64,000 nucleotides of DNA, taken from Chitinophagales bacterium (GTDB taxonomy: Bacteria > Bacteroidota > Bacteroidia > Chitinophagales > Chitinophagaceae). Below, one piece after another: positions 17,805 to 27,005 of the stretch; within the stretch, counting starts at the first letter, position 1, and the number at the start of each line of letters is the position of its first letter. The DNA is taken from NCBI GenBank assembly GCA_017303835.1, contig JAFLBI010000001.1, positions 2,727,968 through 2,791,967 on the forward strand, written 5' to 3'. The notes below the pieces were generated by a model that was given only the letters and a program-made list of their open reading frames with translations, did not search any database and was not told where the DNA came from. The position numbers were made by a program, and so were the translations under genes.

Positions 17805-19559
17805 GTGAAGCGAATAAGGATTTCATTACTGCTCATGCTGTTAACAATTCTGTTGGTGGCGCTCGGTCAGGTATACTGGCTGCGTAAACTCTATGCAGAT
17901 GAGTACACCAATCTGAAGCGGGGTATCGATGCCAGTTTCCGAACCAGTTTTTTTCAGTTACAGCGTAATCGCTTTTTACAAGACACCCTGCTTTTTACTG
18001 CAACTGACACCAATAAAGTAGCACAAATCATTTCTACTGTAAAGCCAAGAAAATCCTTTGCTAAGAATTTCAAGTATGAAATGCGGGTAAGTGAGGAGCG
18101 TGATAGCGGTAAAGTAGCTTCAGCACTGGCAAAAACATTGAATAAAATCTCTCCTGATCAAATACAGGCCATCAATATATTTAAAGCAGGCGATAAAGCT
18201 GTTCCTCCGCCTGAGTTAATGGAAGTATTCATCCGTCAAGCCCAGCAAAGAGATACCAGCACTAAAGTAAGCGTTGACACAAGTGGTGGTATCAAACGAA
18301 TCATCCTTAATGGAGGTTCAACGCTTCAAGTAAGTTCGAATTCTGGACAGGTTGATAGCTTATTGAAAAAAGCTATGAGCAATATGCGCATGTCTTTTTT
18401 GATGAAGCATACCGACAGTGGATCAAAGAAACAGTCTGATACCATTTTGCATATTGTTACACCACCAACTGCAAGTATTCAGACGACTCCATTTAATCAA
18501 CCTGTTGTTACACTCTTCAAGAATAATAAAACACTGAATGATTCTATTCCTCCGGCACAGGTGGATAGTGCTTTTAGAAAAGTATTGGCCGAGAAGCACC
18601 CAAAACTGCCCTATACCATTGTGTTTAAGAAGTGGCAAAGGGACAGTTTGCCCCTAATGACCGAGCCAAGGGATACACTCAGCGGATTTATTACTGCAGC
18701 CATGATCACCGGCTTTACAGTACCTTATTCGTATCAAGCTGTGTTCAGTGATACGGGCAGCTATCTCTTGCAGCAAATGCGTTGGCAGGTTATTGGTTCG
18801 CTGGCATTAATTGTCTTATTGATCACTGCATTCGTATTCATGTATCAGAACTTACGAAGGCAGCAACGTTTGGCTGATATCAAGAATGAATTCATCAGTA
18901 ATATCACCCATGAGCTTAAAACGCCTATTGCAACGGTAAATGTGGCGATTGAGGCATTGCGCAATTTCAATGCGATTCAAAATCCCGAGAAAACAAAAGA
19001 GTATCTGGATATTTCCGGTGCTGAATTACAAAGGTTGGGACTCTTGGTAGATAAGGTGCTCAAGTTGTCGATGTTTGAGAAAGATGCAGTGCACATGCAG
19101 CTGGAAATGCTTGATCTGCAGCAACTGATTCAGGAAGTGGAGCAAACCATGCGCTTGCAGTTTGATAAAGTGCATGCTGCCGTGCAGGTGGAAACAGAAG
19201 GTCAGTACTTCACTATTCAAGCAGATCGGATGCACATGATCAGTGTGGTGTATAACCTGCTGGATAATGCGCTGAAGTATAGCGAAGGAAAACCAGTAAT
19301 TACCATCAAGCTTATCAGTAAGTCCCCCCATATTTATTTGCAAATAGCTGATCAAGGTATTGGTATTCCAAGAGCGTATCAGCAAAAAGTGTTTGAGAAA
19401 TTCTTCCGTGTGCCGAGCAATGACAGACATAATGCCAAGGGCTATGGTTTGGGATTGAGTTATGTGGCCCATATTGTGCAACAGCATGGCGGACAAATTA
19501 CTGTTACCGATAATCAACCCAAGGGTAGTGTATTCACCGTTCAATTACCGATTGCATGA
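17805..19559 (+). CDS. Sensor histidine kinase, two transmembrane segments
   Basis: The protein has 584 residues from GTG 17805, chosen because it gives a basic N-terminus (KRIRIS) before the first membrane helix and follows a promoter; ATG 17835 is an alternative. A large periplasmic domain of about 300 residues lies between the first helix (LLLMLLTILLVALGQVYWL) and the second (VIGSLALIVLLITAFVFMY). Then come the DHp box NITHELKTPIATV with the phospho-accepting H369, the N box NLLDNALKYS, G1 DQGIGIP, F box FEKFF and G2 GYGLGLSYV. The periplasmic domain shows no recognisable motif, so the signal is unknown. It overlaps the regulator gene by 4 bases. Confidence 0.92.
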   Translation: MKRIRISLLLMLLTILLVALGQVYWLRKLYADEYTNLKRGIDASFRTSFFQLQRNRFLQDTLLFTATDTNKVAQIISTVKPRKSFAKNFKYEMRVSEERDSGKVASALAKTLNKISPDQIQAINIFKAGDKAVPPPELMEVFIRQAQQRDTSTKVSVDTSGGIKRIILNGGSTLQVSSNSGQVDSLLKKAMSNMRMSFLMKHTDSGSKKQSDTILHIVTPPTASIQTTPFNQPVVTLFKNNKTLNDSIPPAQVDSAFRKVLAEKHPKLPYTIVFKKWQRDSLPLMTEPRDTLSGFITAAMITGFTVPYSYQAVFSDTGSYLLQQMRWQVIGSLALIVLLITAFVFMYQNLRRQQRLADIKNEFISNITHELKTPIATVNVAIEALRNFNAIQNPEKTKEYLDISGAELQRLGLLVDKVLKLSMFEKDAVHMQLEMLDLQQLIQEVEQTMRLQFDKVHAAVQVETEGQYFTIQADRMHMISVVYNLLDNALKYSEGKPVITIKLISKSPHIYLQIADQGIGIPRAYQQKVFEKFFRVPSNDRHNAKGYGLGLSYVAHIVQQHGGQITVTDNQPKGSVFTVQLPIA

Positions 19560-20242
19560 GCATCAAAGTACTATATGTAGAGGATGAAGTCTTTCTCGGC
19601 AAAATCGTGAAAGAAACCTTGGAGAGCCGTGGCTTTGAGGTGGTGATGGAAACCGATGGTGCCAATGTGGTGCGTCTATTTGAAGATGCCCAACCCGATA
19701 TCTGTATTCTGGATGTGATGCTGCCCAATCGCAATGGATTTGAGCTAGCAGAAGATATCCGCAAGCTGAATGAGGATATGCCCATCATCTTCTTAACTGC
19801 TAAAACACAAACAGAAGATGTGGTGCGTGGTTTCAAGCTGGGCGGCAACGATTATATCCGTAAGCCTTTCAGCATGGAAGAATTGATCGTGCGAATTGAA
19901 AATGCACTTCGTGTAAAGCAGGCAACTCAGATCACCATTAGCGGTGATAGCTTGGCTATTGGTCGCTATCAATTCTACCTTAACCGACAAGTTCTCGCCA
20001 TCGGCAGCCAGGAGAAAAAACTGTCATATCGCGAAGCAGAACTGCTCAAGTATCTCTGGCAGCATCGCAATGATGTGATCGACCGCCGAGAACTCCTCAA
20101 CCATATCTGGGGCAATGATTCCTTCTTCAATAGCCGCAACCTGGATGTTTATATCACCAAACTGCGCGGCTACCTCAAAGAAGACACCGCCGTGGAGATA
20201 CTCACCATCAAGGGTGTTGGGTACCGGTTTGTTATCAGCTAA
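19556..20242 (+). CDS. OmpR/PhoB-family response regulator
   Basis: The 228-residue protein has a receiver domain with acidic residues E9-D10, phospho-acceptor D53 (ILDVMLPNRNG), T81 and K103 (IRKPFS). This is joined to a winged-helix DNA-binding domain (SYREAELLKYLWQHRNDVIDR, then IYITKLR-type strands ending GVGYRFV). It is translationally coupled to the histidine kinase through an ATGA overlap, so the two form one two-component system. Target genes are not evident; the nearby GLPGLI and barrel genes are possible targets by proximity only. Confidence 0.95.
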   Translation: MSIKVLYVEDEVFLGKIVKETLESRGFEVVMETDGANVVRLFEDAQPDICILDVMLPNRNGFELAEDIRKLNEDMPIIFLTAKTQTEDVVRGFKLGGNDYIRKPFSMEELIVRIENALRVKQATQITISGDSLAIGRYQFYLNRQVLAIGSQEKKLSYREAELLKYLWQHRNDVIDRRELLNHIWGNDSFFNSRNLDVYITKLRGYLKEDTAVEILTIKGVGYRFVIS

Positions 20243-20305
20243 TCACTTAACAATCAATTAATTGCATTGTTCCTGATTCCCTTCGGGGCTTCCCGTCCTG
20301 CTCCT

Positions 20306-20313
20306 TACCTTTG
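20306..20313 (+). promoter_or_regulatory. -7 promoter element (TACCTTTG)
   Basis: TACCTTTG matches TAnnTTTG exactly and lies 18 bases ahead of the kbl ATG. A TTCG at 20282-20285 is a weak -33 candidate with a 20-base spacer. Confidence 0.55.
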
Positions 20314-20331
20314 CAGCCAAAAGTTTGCAAT

Positions 20332-21519
20332 ATGAACGAACAATTTGTGGCACGTATCGCAACGGAACTGAAGGAAATAGAAGCGGCCGGATTGCTGAAA
20401 AGAGAGCGCATCATTACCAGTGAGCAGGGACCAGAAATCACGGTTAACGGTAAGCAGGTACTGAATTTTTGTGCCAACAATTATCTCGGTTTATCTTCTC
20501 ACCCCAAGGTGATTGAAGCTGCCCACAAAGCCATTGATACCCATGGTTATGGTATGAGCAGTGTGCGTTTTATCTGTGGCACACAGGATATTCACAAAGA
20601 ACTCGAACAAAAGATTGCCCAATTTCTGGGTACAGAAGATACCATCTTATATGCTGCGGCTTTTGATGCCAATGGCGGTGTATTTGAACCGCTGTTCAAT
20701 GAGGAAGATGCCATCATTTCTGATGCATTGAACCATGCTTCTATCATTGATGGCGTGCGTTTGTGTAAAGCACAGCGTTTCCGTTATGAGCACAACAATA
20801 TGGAAGATTTGGAAGCCAAACTGAAAGAAAGTGCAGGCTGCAGAAGTCGCATCATCGTTACAGATGGTTCATTCAGTATGGATGGTACCATCGCACAATT
20901 GGATAAAATATGTGACCTCGCCGATAAATACAACGCTATTGTGATGATTGATGAATGTCATTCATCCGGCTTTTTGGGCAAGACTGGTCGCGGTACACAT
21001 GAGCACCGTGGTGTGATGGGTAGAATTGATATCATCACAGGTACATTAGGTAAGGCCTTGGGTGGTGCATCAGGTGGTTTCACATCCGGCAGAAAAGAAA
21101 TCATTGAAATGTTGCGCCAGCGTTCACGTCCGTATCTCTTTTCTAATACAGTTGCACCTAGTATTGTAGGGGCTTCTATTGCTGTATTGGATATGCTGAC
21201 TGAAACAACGGCACTGCGCGATAAACTGGAATTCAATACCAAATACTTCCGCACTAAGATGACGGAAGCAGGCTTTGATATCAAGCCGGGCGAGCATCCA
21301 ATCGTGCCCATCATGCTCTATGATGCAGTTATTGCACAGCAATTTGCAGCTGCGTTACTGGAAGAAGGTGTGTATGTGATTGGTTTCTTCTTCCCTGTGG
21401 TGCCCAAAGGGCAAGCACGTATTCGTGTGCAGCTGAGTGCAGCACATGAGCAGGCGCATCTGGACAAAGCCATTGCGGCATTCACCAAAGTAGGTAAACA
21501 ACTGGGCGTTATTAAATAA
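20332..21519 (+). CDS. kbl: Glycine C-acetyltransferase (2-amino-3-ketobutyrate CoA ligase)
   Basis: The protein has 395 residues from ATG 20332, placed after the promoter element; a non-ATG start at 20311 would lie across it. It is a PLP enzyme of the alpha-oxoamine synthase family, which cleaves 2-amino-3-ketobutyrate with CoA to glycine and acetyl-CoA in threonine breakdown. Visible are NFCANNYLGLSSHP, the aspartate-containing VMIDECHSSGFLG, and the PLP lysine K241 in TGTLGKALGGASGG. Relatives (KAS/BioF) share the fold, but the substrate-side sequence RFICGTQDIHKELE is typical of Kbl. No threonine dehydrogenase gene is adjacent. Confidence 0.93.
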   Translation: MNEQFVARIATELKEIEAAGLLKRERIITSEQGPEITVNGKQVLNFCANNYLGLSSHPKVIEAAHKAIDTHGYGMSSVRFICGTQDIHKELEQKIAQFLGTEDTILYAAAFDANGGVFEPLFNEEDAIISDALNHASIIDGVRLCKAQRFRYEHNNMEDLEAKLKESAGCRSRIIVTDGSFSMDGTIAQLDKICDLADKYNAIVMIDECHSSGFLGKTGRGTHEHRGVMGRIDIITGTLGKALGGASGGFTSGRKEIIEMLRQRSRPYLFSNTVAPSIVGASIAVLDMLTETTALRDKLEFNTKYFRTKMTEAGFDIKPGEHPIVPIMLYDAVIAQQFAAALLEEGVYVIGFFFPVVPKGQARIRVQLSAAHEQAHLDKAIAAFTKVGKQLGVIK

Positions 21520-21527
21520 TTGATTGT

Positions 21528-22364
21528 ATGAATTGGACTAAGCAGACAGCAGGATGGTTATTGGGATTGGCGTTGACGTTTTCAACTTGTAGTCCCAATA
21601 ATGTGACAGTAGACGATAGCCTCAAAACACATTTTGATAAGCAAAACGTAACAGGCACATTCGCTATGTTCGATAATAGCTTGGGTCAGTTCACTATCTA
21701 CGCATTGCCCAAGTACAAAGACTCTGCTTATACACCGGCTTCTACTTTCAAAATCGTGAATTCTCTCATTGGTCTGGAAACAGGCGTGATTGAAAACGAA
21801 AAAATGGTGATTCGCTGGGATGGTGTAGTGAGAACTGGTCCTGCCGGCGATACCATGCATGCATGGAACAAAGACCTCACCATGGAAGAAGCGTTCAAAG
21901 CTTCTGCTGTGACTTATTATCAGGAAGTAGCTCGTCGTATTGGTAGAGATACTATGCAGCGTTGGTTGGATAGTTTGAAATATGGCAATCATGTGATTGG
22001 TAAAGAGATTGATCAGTTTTGGTTGGATGGCAGCCTGAAAGTGCGCCCTGATGAACAACTGGGTTTGGTTAAACGATTGTATTTCGGTGAACTGCCTTTC
22101 CAAAAGCGTACACAGGAAATTGTGCGTAACGTAATGTTGCAGGAGGCGAATTCAAATTACAAACTCGCTTACAAAACAGGTTGGGCGAATCCCGGAACTG
22201 ATCAACAGAAAGGCTGGATACTGGGTTGGATAGAAGAGAACAAGCATCCTTATTTTTTTGTGTTGCTGGTAGAAGCCAAGGCTGGAACGGATATGCAAAC
22301 TGTGCGCAAGCAAATACTCATGGATATCCTGAAGCAGCTGGGTTTTCTGGAAGGCAAACGCTAA
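21528..22364 (+). CDS. Class D (OXA-type) beta-lactamase-like protein
   Basis: The 278-residue protein carries all class D motifs in order: S72-T-F-K75 (PASTFK), S126-A-V128, Y152-G-N154, the FWLDGSL(K) segment and K216-T-G218. A hydrophobic N-terminus runs into STC at residue 21, so it is exported and perhaps a lipoprotein, although the lipobox is not ideal. A serine hydrolase acting on beta-lactams is expected; some members instead belong to BlaR/MecR sensors, but this one lacks membrane helices beyond the signal. It lies 8 bases after kbl in the same direction and may be co-transcribed. Base composition is like the surrounding genes, so nothing suggests recent transfer. Confidence 0.88.
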   Translation: MNWTKQTAGWLLGLALTFSTCSPNNVTVDDSLKTHFDKQNVTGTFAMFDNSLGQFTIYALPKYKDSAYTPASTFKIVNSLIGLETGVIENEKMVIRWDGVVRTGPAGDTMHAWNKDLTMEEAFKASAVTYYQEVARRIGRDTMQRWLDSLKYGNHVIGKEIDQFWLDGSLKVRPDEQLGLVKRLYFGELPFQKRTQEIVRNVMLQEANSNYKLAYKTGWANPGTDQQKGWILGWIEENKHPYFFVLLVEAKAGTDMQTVRKQILMDILKQLGFLEGKR

Positions 22365-22378
22365 CAAACAATCCTCAC

Positions 22379-22398
22379 CTACAGCTGTTTGGCTGTAG
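22379..22398. other. Short hairpin between bla-like gene and ispG
   Basis: A perfect 7-bp stem CTACAGC / GCTGTAG with a 6-base loop has no T-tract after it, so termination is uncertain. Confidence 0.4.
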
Positions 22399-22414
22399 AT
22401 AATAGAATCTGATT

Positions 22415-24427
22415 ATGCAGGCTTATTGTCATTCACTGACGCAATACAAAAGATTGATCACCCGTGAGGTGAAGATTGGTGATTTGTTACTGGGTAATGG
22501 TCACCCCATACGTGTGCAAACCATGACCACCACCGATACCATGGATACCATGGCTACTGTGGAGCAAACCATTCGTTGTATTGAAGCAGGTGCTGAGCTA
22601 GTGCGTATTACAGCACCTTCCAAAAAAGAGGCAGAGAACCTGCAAAACATTAAAGACGAATTGCGCAAGCGTGGGTACAGCACGCCGCTGGTGGCTGATA
22701 TCCATTTCACGCCCAATGCTGCTGAGATTGCCGCACGTATTGTCGAGAAAGTGCGTGTGAACCCGGGCAATTACGTTGATAAAAAGAAATTTGAAACCAT
22801 TGATTATACTGATGCGGAATATCAGGAAGAGATTGAACGCATTGTGGAGCGTTTCACTCCGTTGGTGAAGATTTGTAAAGAGTATGGTACTGCCATGCGC
22901 ATTGGCACCAACCATGGATCACTTAGTGATCGTATCATGAGTCGTTATGGCGATACACCCATGGGTATGGTAGAAAGTGCCATGGAATTTTTGCGTATTG
23001 CACGTGCAGAAAGCTTTCACAATATTGTGTTGAGCATGAAAGCATCCAATCCGCAGGTGATGGTGCAGGCCTACCGTTTGCTGATTCAAACCATGGATCA
23101 GGAATTTGGTGAGTGCTATCCTTTACACCTCGGTGTTACTGAAGCTGGTGATGGAGAAGATGGCCGTATCAAAAGTGCTGCAGGTATTGGCACTTTATTA
23201 GAAGATGGTATTGGCGATACAGTTCGCGTGTCATTAACAGAAGATCCTGAGTTTGAAATTCCTGTCTGCCGCGATCTCGTGAAGCGTTACAATACACGCA
23301 GCGAGCATCTAGCAATACCTGCCATTGAGCACCTGAATTATTCACCTTTTCAATACAAACGCAGACAAAGTATTTCGATTGAAAATATTGGTGGCACGCA
23401 AGTGCCTGTGGTGGTGGCAGATATGAGTCGTATTGACAATCTGGAGCCACAAGATTTGCAATCTGTCGGCTATCAGTATGATGCAGCTACCGATAAATGG
23501 AGCATCAATGATGCTGCTGCAGATTATGTGTTTACCGGCAAAGCCTTGCCTGATTTTGCATTGCCAGGCACGCTGAAGATTATCACATGGCCCAATCATT
23601 GGGAAGCAGCAACAGATAAAACATCTTGCTTCCCCATTTTTGATGCAAAGGGCTTTGCTGAAGCGGAGCAGATTAGTGAGCGCATCAATTTTGTGATGGT
23701 GGATTGTTTTAGTGATGAGACAAATGTGAATGATTTTACAGATTTGGATGTGTTGCAAGATGCTGGCAGACTCAATGAAACAGTTGTACTTTGTCTGAGC
23801 AGCAAGAATGCACATGCCATGCCTGCTATTCGCAGAATGATGGTAGAACTAACTGCGAGAAAGATTGGCAATCCGGTGGTTTTTGTGAATGATAGTAACT
23901 GGCGCACGGCTGATGAGCATTTGATTCATTATGCAACTGAAGCAGGGGCATTATTGCTGGATGGATTTGGTGATGGTGTTTGTTTTGGTATGACAAAAGA
24001 GTCTTACACTGCAGCAACTGAGCTGAATGCATCTGGCAGAAACTATGTGCAGAATCAAACACCAGAAGCGTTTATTAATACAACGGCTTTCGGTATTCTG
24101 CAGGCAACCAGAACAAGAATTTCCAAGACTGAATATATTTCCTGCCCATCCTGCGGCAGAACCTTGTTTGATTTGCAGGAGACTACTGCTAAGATTCGCG
24201 CAGTCACCAATCACCTCAAGGGCGTTAAAATTGCCATCATGGGTTGTATCGTGAATGGACCTGGTGAAATGGCGGATGCCGACTTTGGTTATGTAGGCAG
24301 TGGCGTTGGTAAGATTACTTTATACAAAGGCAAGGAAGTGGTGAAGCGCAGTGTAGATAGTGAGGTGGCTGTGGATGAATTAATCCAGCTGCTGAAAGAC
24401 AACGGCGCCTGGGTAGAACCTGCCTAA
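22415..24427 (+). CDS. ispG: 4-hydroxy-3-methylbut-2-en-1-yl diphosphate synthase, long form
   Basis: The protein has 670 residues. It converts MEcPP to HMBPP in the methylerythritol phosphate isoprenoid pathway using a [4Fe-4S] cluster. The N-terminal TIM barrel is seen in IRVQTMTTTDT, VADIHFTP, KVRVNPGNY and LHLGVTEAGDG. The C-terminal cluster domain has C577 and C580 (CPSCG) and C611 with E618 (CIVNGPGE). About 260 residues are inserted between the two, as in the plant and chlamydial type with an extra middle domain, which is usual in Bacteroidota. It is followed by nadB after 8 bases; both enzymes depend on redox cofactors, but no shared pathway is implied. Confidence 0.95.
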   Translation: MQAYCHSLTQYKRLITREVKIGDLLLGNGHPIRVQTMTTTDTMDTMATVEQTIRCIEAGAELVRITAPSKKEAENLQNIKDELRKRGYSTPLVADIHFTPNAAEIAARIVEKVRVNPGNYVDKKKFETIDYTDAEYQEEIERIVERFTPLVKICKEYGTAMRIGTNHGSLSDRIMSRYGDTPMGMVESAMEFLRIARAESFHNIVLSMKASNPQVMVQAYRLLIQTMDQEFGECYPLHLGVTEAGDGEDGRIKSAAGIGTLLEDGIGDTVRVSLTEDPEFEIPVCRDLVKRYNTRSEHLAIPAIEHLNYSPFQYKRRQSISIENIGGTQVPVVVADMSRIDNLEPQDLQSVGYQYDAATDKWSINDAAADYVFTGKALPDFALPGTLKIITWPNHWEAATDKTSCFPIFDAKGFAEAEQISERINFVMVDCFSDETNVNDFTDLDVLQDAGRLNETVVLCLSSKNAHAMPAIRRMMVELTARKIGNPVVFVNDSNWRTADEHLIHYATEAGALLLDGFGDGVCFGMTKESYTAATELNASGRNYVQNQTPEAFINTTAFGILQATRTRISKTEYISCPSCGRTLFDLQETTAKIRAVTNHLKGVKIAIMGCIVNGPGEMADADFGYVGSGVGKITLYKGKEVVKRSVDSEVAVDELIQLLKDNGAWVEPA

Positions 24428-24435
24428 TTGAATAA

Positions 24436-26046
24436 ATGCGTATGCAAACGGATTTCTTAGTCATCGGTTCTGGTATTGCAGGACTTACCTATGCCCTGAA
24501 AATGGCACAGCGATTTCCTGATAAAGAAATCACTGTTATTACCAAGACCATTGCGGATGAAACCAATACCAAATACGCACAGGGTGGTATTGCAGGTGTA
24601 TGGGATGCAGCCAACGATAGTTTTCAAAAACATATTGATGATACTTTAACCGCAGGCGATGGCTTGTGCAATACAGCCATTGTTGAACTAGTGGTGAAAG
24701 AAGGTCCTGAGCGCATTCGCGAACTGATTGAATACGGTGCACAGTTTGATAAAGATGCTGATGGTGATTATGCTTTGGGTAAAGAGGGCGGACATAGTGC
24801 GCATCGCATCCTGCACCACAAAGATGTTACCGGTAAAGAAATGGAGCGTGCTTTATTGGAGCAGGCCCAGCTGCAAAAAAATATTCGCTTCATCCATCAC
24901 TGCTTTGTAATTGATATCATTACCCAACACCACTTGGGTTTTCTGGTTACCAAATCCACCAATGATATTACTTGCTATGGTGTCTATGTGTTGAATCTGC
25001 AAACGAATCAGATAGAAAAGATTACGGCTGCATTCACCTTGTTGGCAACAGGTGGTTGCGGACAAGCGTACAGAACCACCACCAATCCGCGCATTGCAAC
25101 GGGTGATGGTATTGCGATGGTCTACCGTGCTAAGGGCAGAATTGAAAACATGGAGTTTATTCAGTTTCACCCTACGGCTTTGTATGAGCCGGGACAGTCA
25201 CCTTCTTTCTTAATCACTGAAGCAGTGAGAGGTGATGGTGGTATTCTGCGTAACAAAGATGGCGAAGCCTTCATGGAGCGCTATGATGCAAGAAAAGATT
25301 TGGCACCTCGTGATATTGTTGCACGTGCCATCGATAATGAAATGAAGCGCGCCGGTACAGAGCATGTGTATCTGGACTGCCGACACATGGATAAGGATGC
25401 GTTCATTCATCACTTCCCGAATATTTATGAGAAATGCCTCAGCATTGGCATTGATGTTACCAAGCACATGATTCCGGTTGCGCCTGCAGCGCATTATAGT
25501 TGTGGTGGTATCAAAACTGATGAGTGGGGTAGAAGCTCTATTCGCAGATTGTATGCTTGTGGCGAATGTGCTAGCACAGGTTTGCATGGGGCCAATCGTT
25601 TGGCAAGTAATTCTTTGTTAGAAGCCATGGTTTTTGCGCATCGCGCTTATTTGGATGTGGTTTGTGCAGCGGAAGAAAATATCGCTATGCCTCCTGCCAA
25701 TGAGATTCCAGATTGGGATGCCAAGGGTACATCTGATCCAAAAGAAATGATCCTCATTACGCAGAGTTTAAAAGAACTACAGCAGATCATGAGTGATTAT
25801 GTAGGTATCGTAAGAACTGATGTGCGTTTGGACAGGGCCATGAAGCGTTTGGATCTCTTGTTTGCAGAAACAGAGCAATTGTATCGTTCTACCAAGGTGT
25901 CGCCACAATTGTGTGAGTTGCGTAACCTGATTTCTGTTGGTTATCTCATTGTAAAAGGTGCACAGTTCCGCAAGGAAAGCAGAGGTCTGCATTATAATAC
26001 CGATTATCCCGGTAAAACCGCTTTGCTGCAGAACATCATTCTGTAG
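24436..26046 (+). CDS. nadB: L-aspartate oxidase
   Basis: The 536-residue FAD protein of the succinate dehydrogenase/fumarate reductase flavoprotein family oxidises aspartate to iminoaspartate, the first step of de novo NAD synthesis. It has an FAD-binding GSGIAGL at residues 11-17, NTKYAQGGIAGVW, the active-site part FIQFHPTAL, RGDGGILRN, and the second FAD stretch GLHGANRLASNSLLEA. The C-terminal three-helix part is complete. The TKYAQGGIAGV sequence and the length separate it from SdhA/FrdA. nadA and nadC are not in the window. Confidence 0.94.
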   Translation: MRMQTDFLVIGSGIAGLTYALKMAQRFPDKEITVITKTIADETNTKYAQGGIAGVWDAANDSFQKHIDDTLTAGDGLCNTAIVELVVKEGPERIRELIEYGAQFDKDADGDYALGKEGGHSAHRILHHKDVTGKEMERALLEQAQLQKNIRFIHHCFVIDIITQHHLGFLVTKSTNDITCYGVYVLNLQTNQIEKITAAFTLLATGGCGQAYRTTTNPRIATGDGIAMVYRAKGRIENMEFIQFHPTALYEPGQSPSFLITEAVRGDGGILRNKDGEAFMERYDARKDLAPRDIVARAIDNEMKRAGTEHVYLDCRHMDKDAFIHHFPNIYEKCLSIGIDVTKHMIPVAPAAHYSCGGIKTDEWGRSSIRRLYACGECASTGLHGANRLASNSLLEAMVFAHRAYLDVVCAAEENIAMPPANEIPDWDAKGTSDPKEMILITQSLKELQQIMSDYVGIVRTDVRLDRAMKRLDLLFAETEQLYRSTKVSPQLCELRNLISVGYLIVKGAQFRKESRGLHYNTDYPGKTALLQNIIL

Positions 26047-26083
26047 TGTGCAGGTTGATTATCTTTACCCCTTAAGACATTGC

Positions 26084-26968
26084 ATGTATTACCTGATTTA
26101 TTCTCTTTTCTATCTTTTGTCCTTACTGCCTTGGCGGGTGCTGTATCTGTTAAGCGATGGTATTTATCTTCTGATCTATTATGTAATTGGTTATCGCAAG
26201 AAAGTGGTATTTGATAATATCGCTGTGGCATTTCCGGAAAAATCACTAGCTGAGCGAACTGCTATTGCAAAAGCTTTCTATAGAAATTTTGTTGACACAT
26301 TTATTGAAACCATCAAACTGGTATCTATTTCTGAGCAAGCATTTCGAAAAAGATTACGCATTAATCGGGATGTATTGGATCAGGTTTATGCCAGTGGTAA
26401 GAGTATCCAGATTCATTCAGCGCATTTCTTCAATTGGGAGTTTTTAAACCTTGGTATTGCTGCCAATACGCCTTATCGTTGGTTGGGCGTTTTCACACCT
26501 ATCAGCAGCAAAGCATTCAGCCGCATCATGTGGGATTTGCGCAGTAAGTTCGGAACAGTGTTGATTCCGGCTACTGAATTCAGAACGCAGTTTCATCAGT
26601 ATGCACGTGGACAATATTCATTGGGTTTGGTAGCTGATCAAAGTCCGGGCAGCCCGATGAATGCTTTCTGGACAAAGTTCTTCGGTCGTATGACACCATT
26701 TGTAAAAGGGCCGGAAAAGGGTGCCAAGAATATGGATACGGCTATAGTAATGGCGGATATTTATAAAATTAAGCGTGGGTATTATCAAATTGATTTGAGC
26801 TTACTCACGATGGAGCCACGCGAAACGCCTGATGGATATATTACGAAGTCGCTGATCAATTTTACAGAAGACTGTATTAGAAAACGTCCGGATAATTATT
26901 TATGGAGTCACCGCAGATGGAAATTTCCATACGATGAAGAGAAATACCAACATTTAGTTGTTGATTAA
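26084..26968 (+). CDS. Lysophospholipid / lipid A acyltransferase (LpxL/HtrB family)
   Basis: The protein has 294 residues from ATG 26084, chosen over an upstream start inside nadB because the membrane anchor (YYLIYSLFYLLSLLPWRVLYLL) begins here. The family HxxxxE active site is H114-x4-E119 (HFFNWE). VADQSPG and the SHRRWK tail are further family marks. It probably adds a late acyl chain to lipid A, or acylates an aminolipid, at the inner membrane; paralogues in this phylum can differ in substrate. It follows nadB closely and ends at a bidirectional terminator. Confidence 0.88.
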   Translation: MYYLIYSLFYLLSLLPWRVLYLLSDGIYLLIYYVIGYRKKVVFDNIAVAFPEKSLAERTAIAKAFYRNFVDTFIETIKLVSISEQAFRKRLRINRDVLDQVYASGKSIQIHSAHFFNWEFLNLGIAANTPYRWLGVFTPISSKAFSRIMWDLRSKFGTVLIPATEFRTQFHQYARGQYSLGLVADQSPGSPMNAFWTKFFGRMTPFVKGPEKGAKNMDTAIVMADIYKIKRGYYQIDLSLLTMEPRETPDGYITKSLINFTEDCIRKRPDNYLWSHRRWKFPYDEEKYQHLVVD

Positions 26969-26970
26969 AA

Positions 26971-27004
26971 TGAATCGCCCCCGCAATACTGCAGGGGCGA
27001 TTCA
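26971..27004. terminator. Bidirectional hairpin terminator
   Basis: A perfect 11-bp stem (26971-26981 with 26994-27004, TGAATCGCCCC / GGGGCGATTCA) lies between two convergent genes. It is A-rich on one side and T-containing on the other. Confidence 0.8.
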
Positions 27005-27005
27005 T

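Noticed and set aside
26004..26246. Minus-strand frame opposite nadB and the acyltransferase
   Set aside because: It is antisense to two well-supported genes and shows no motifs.
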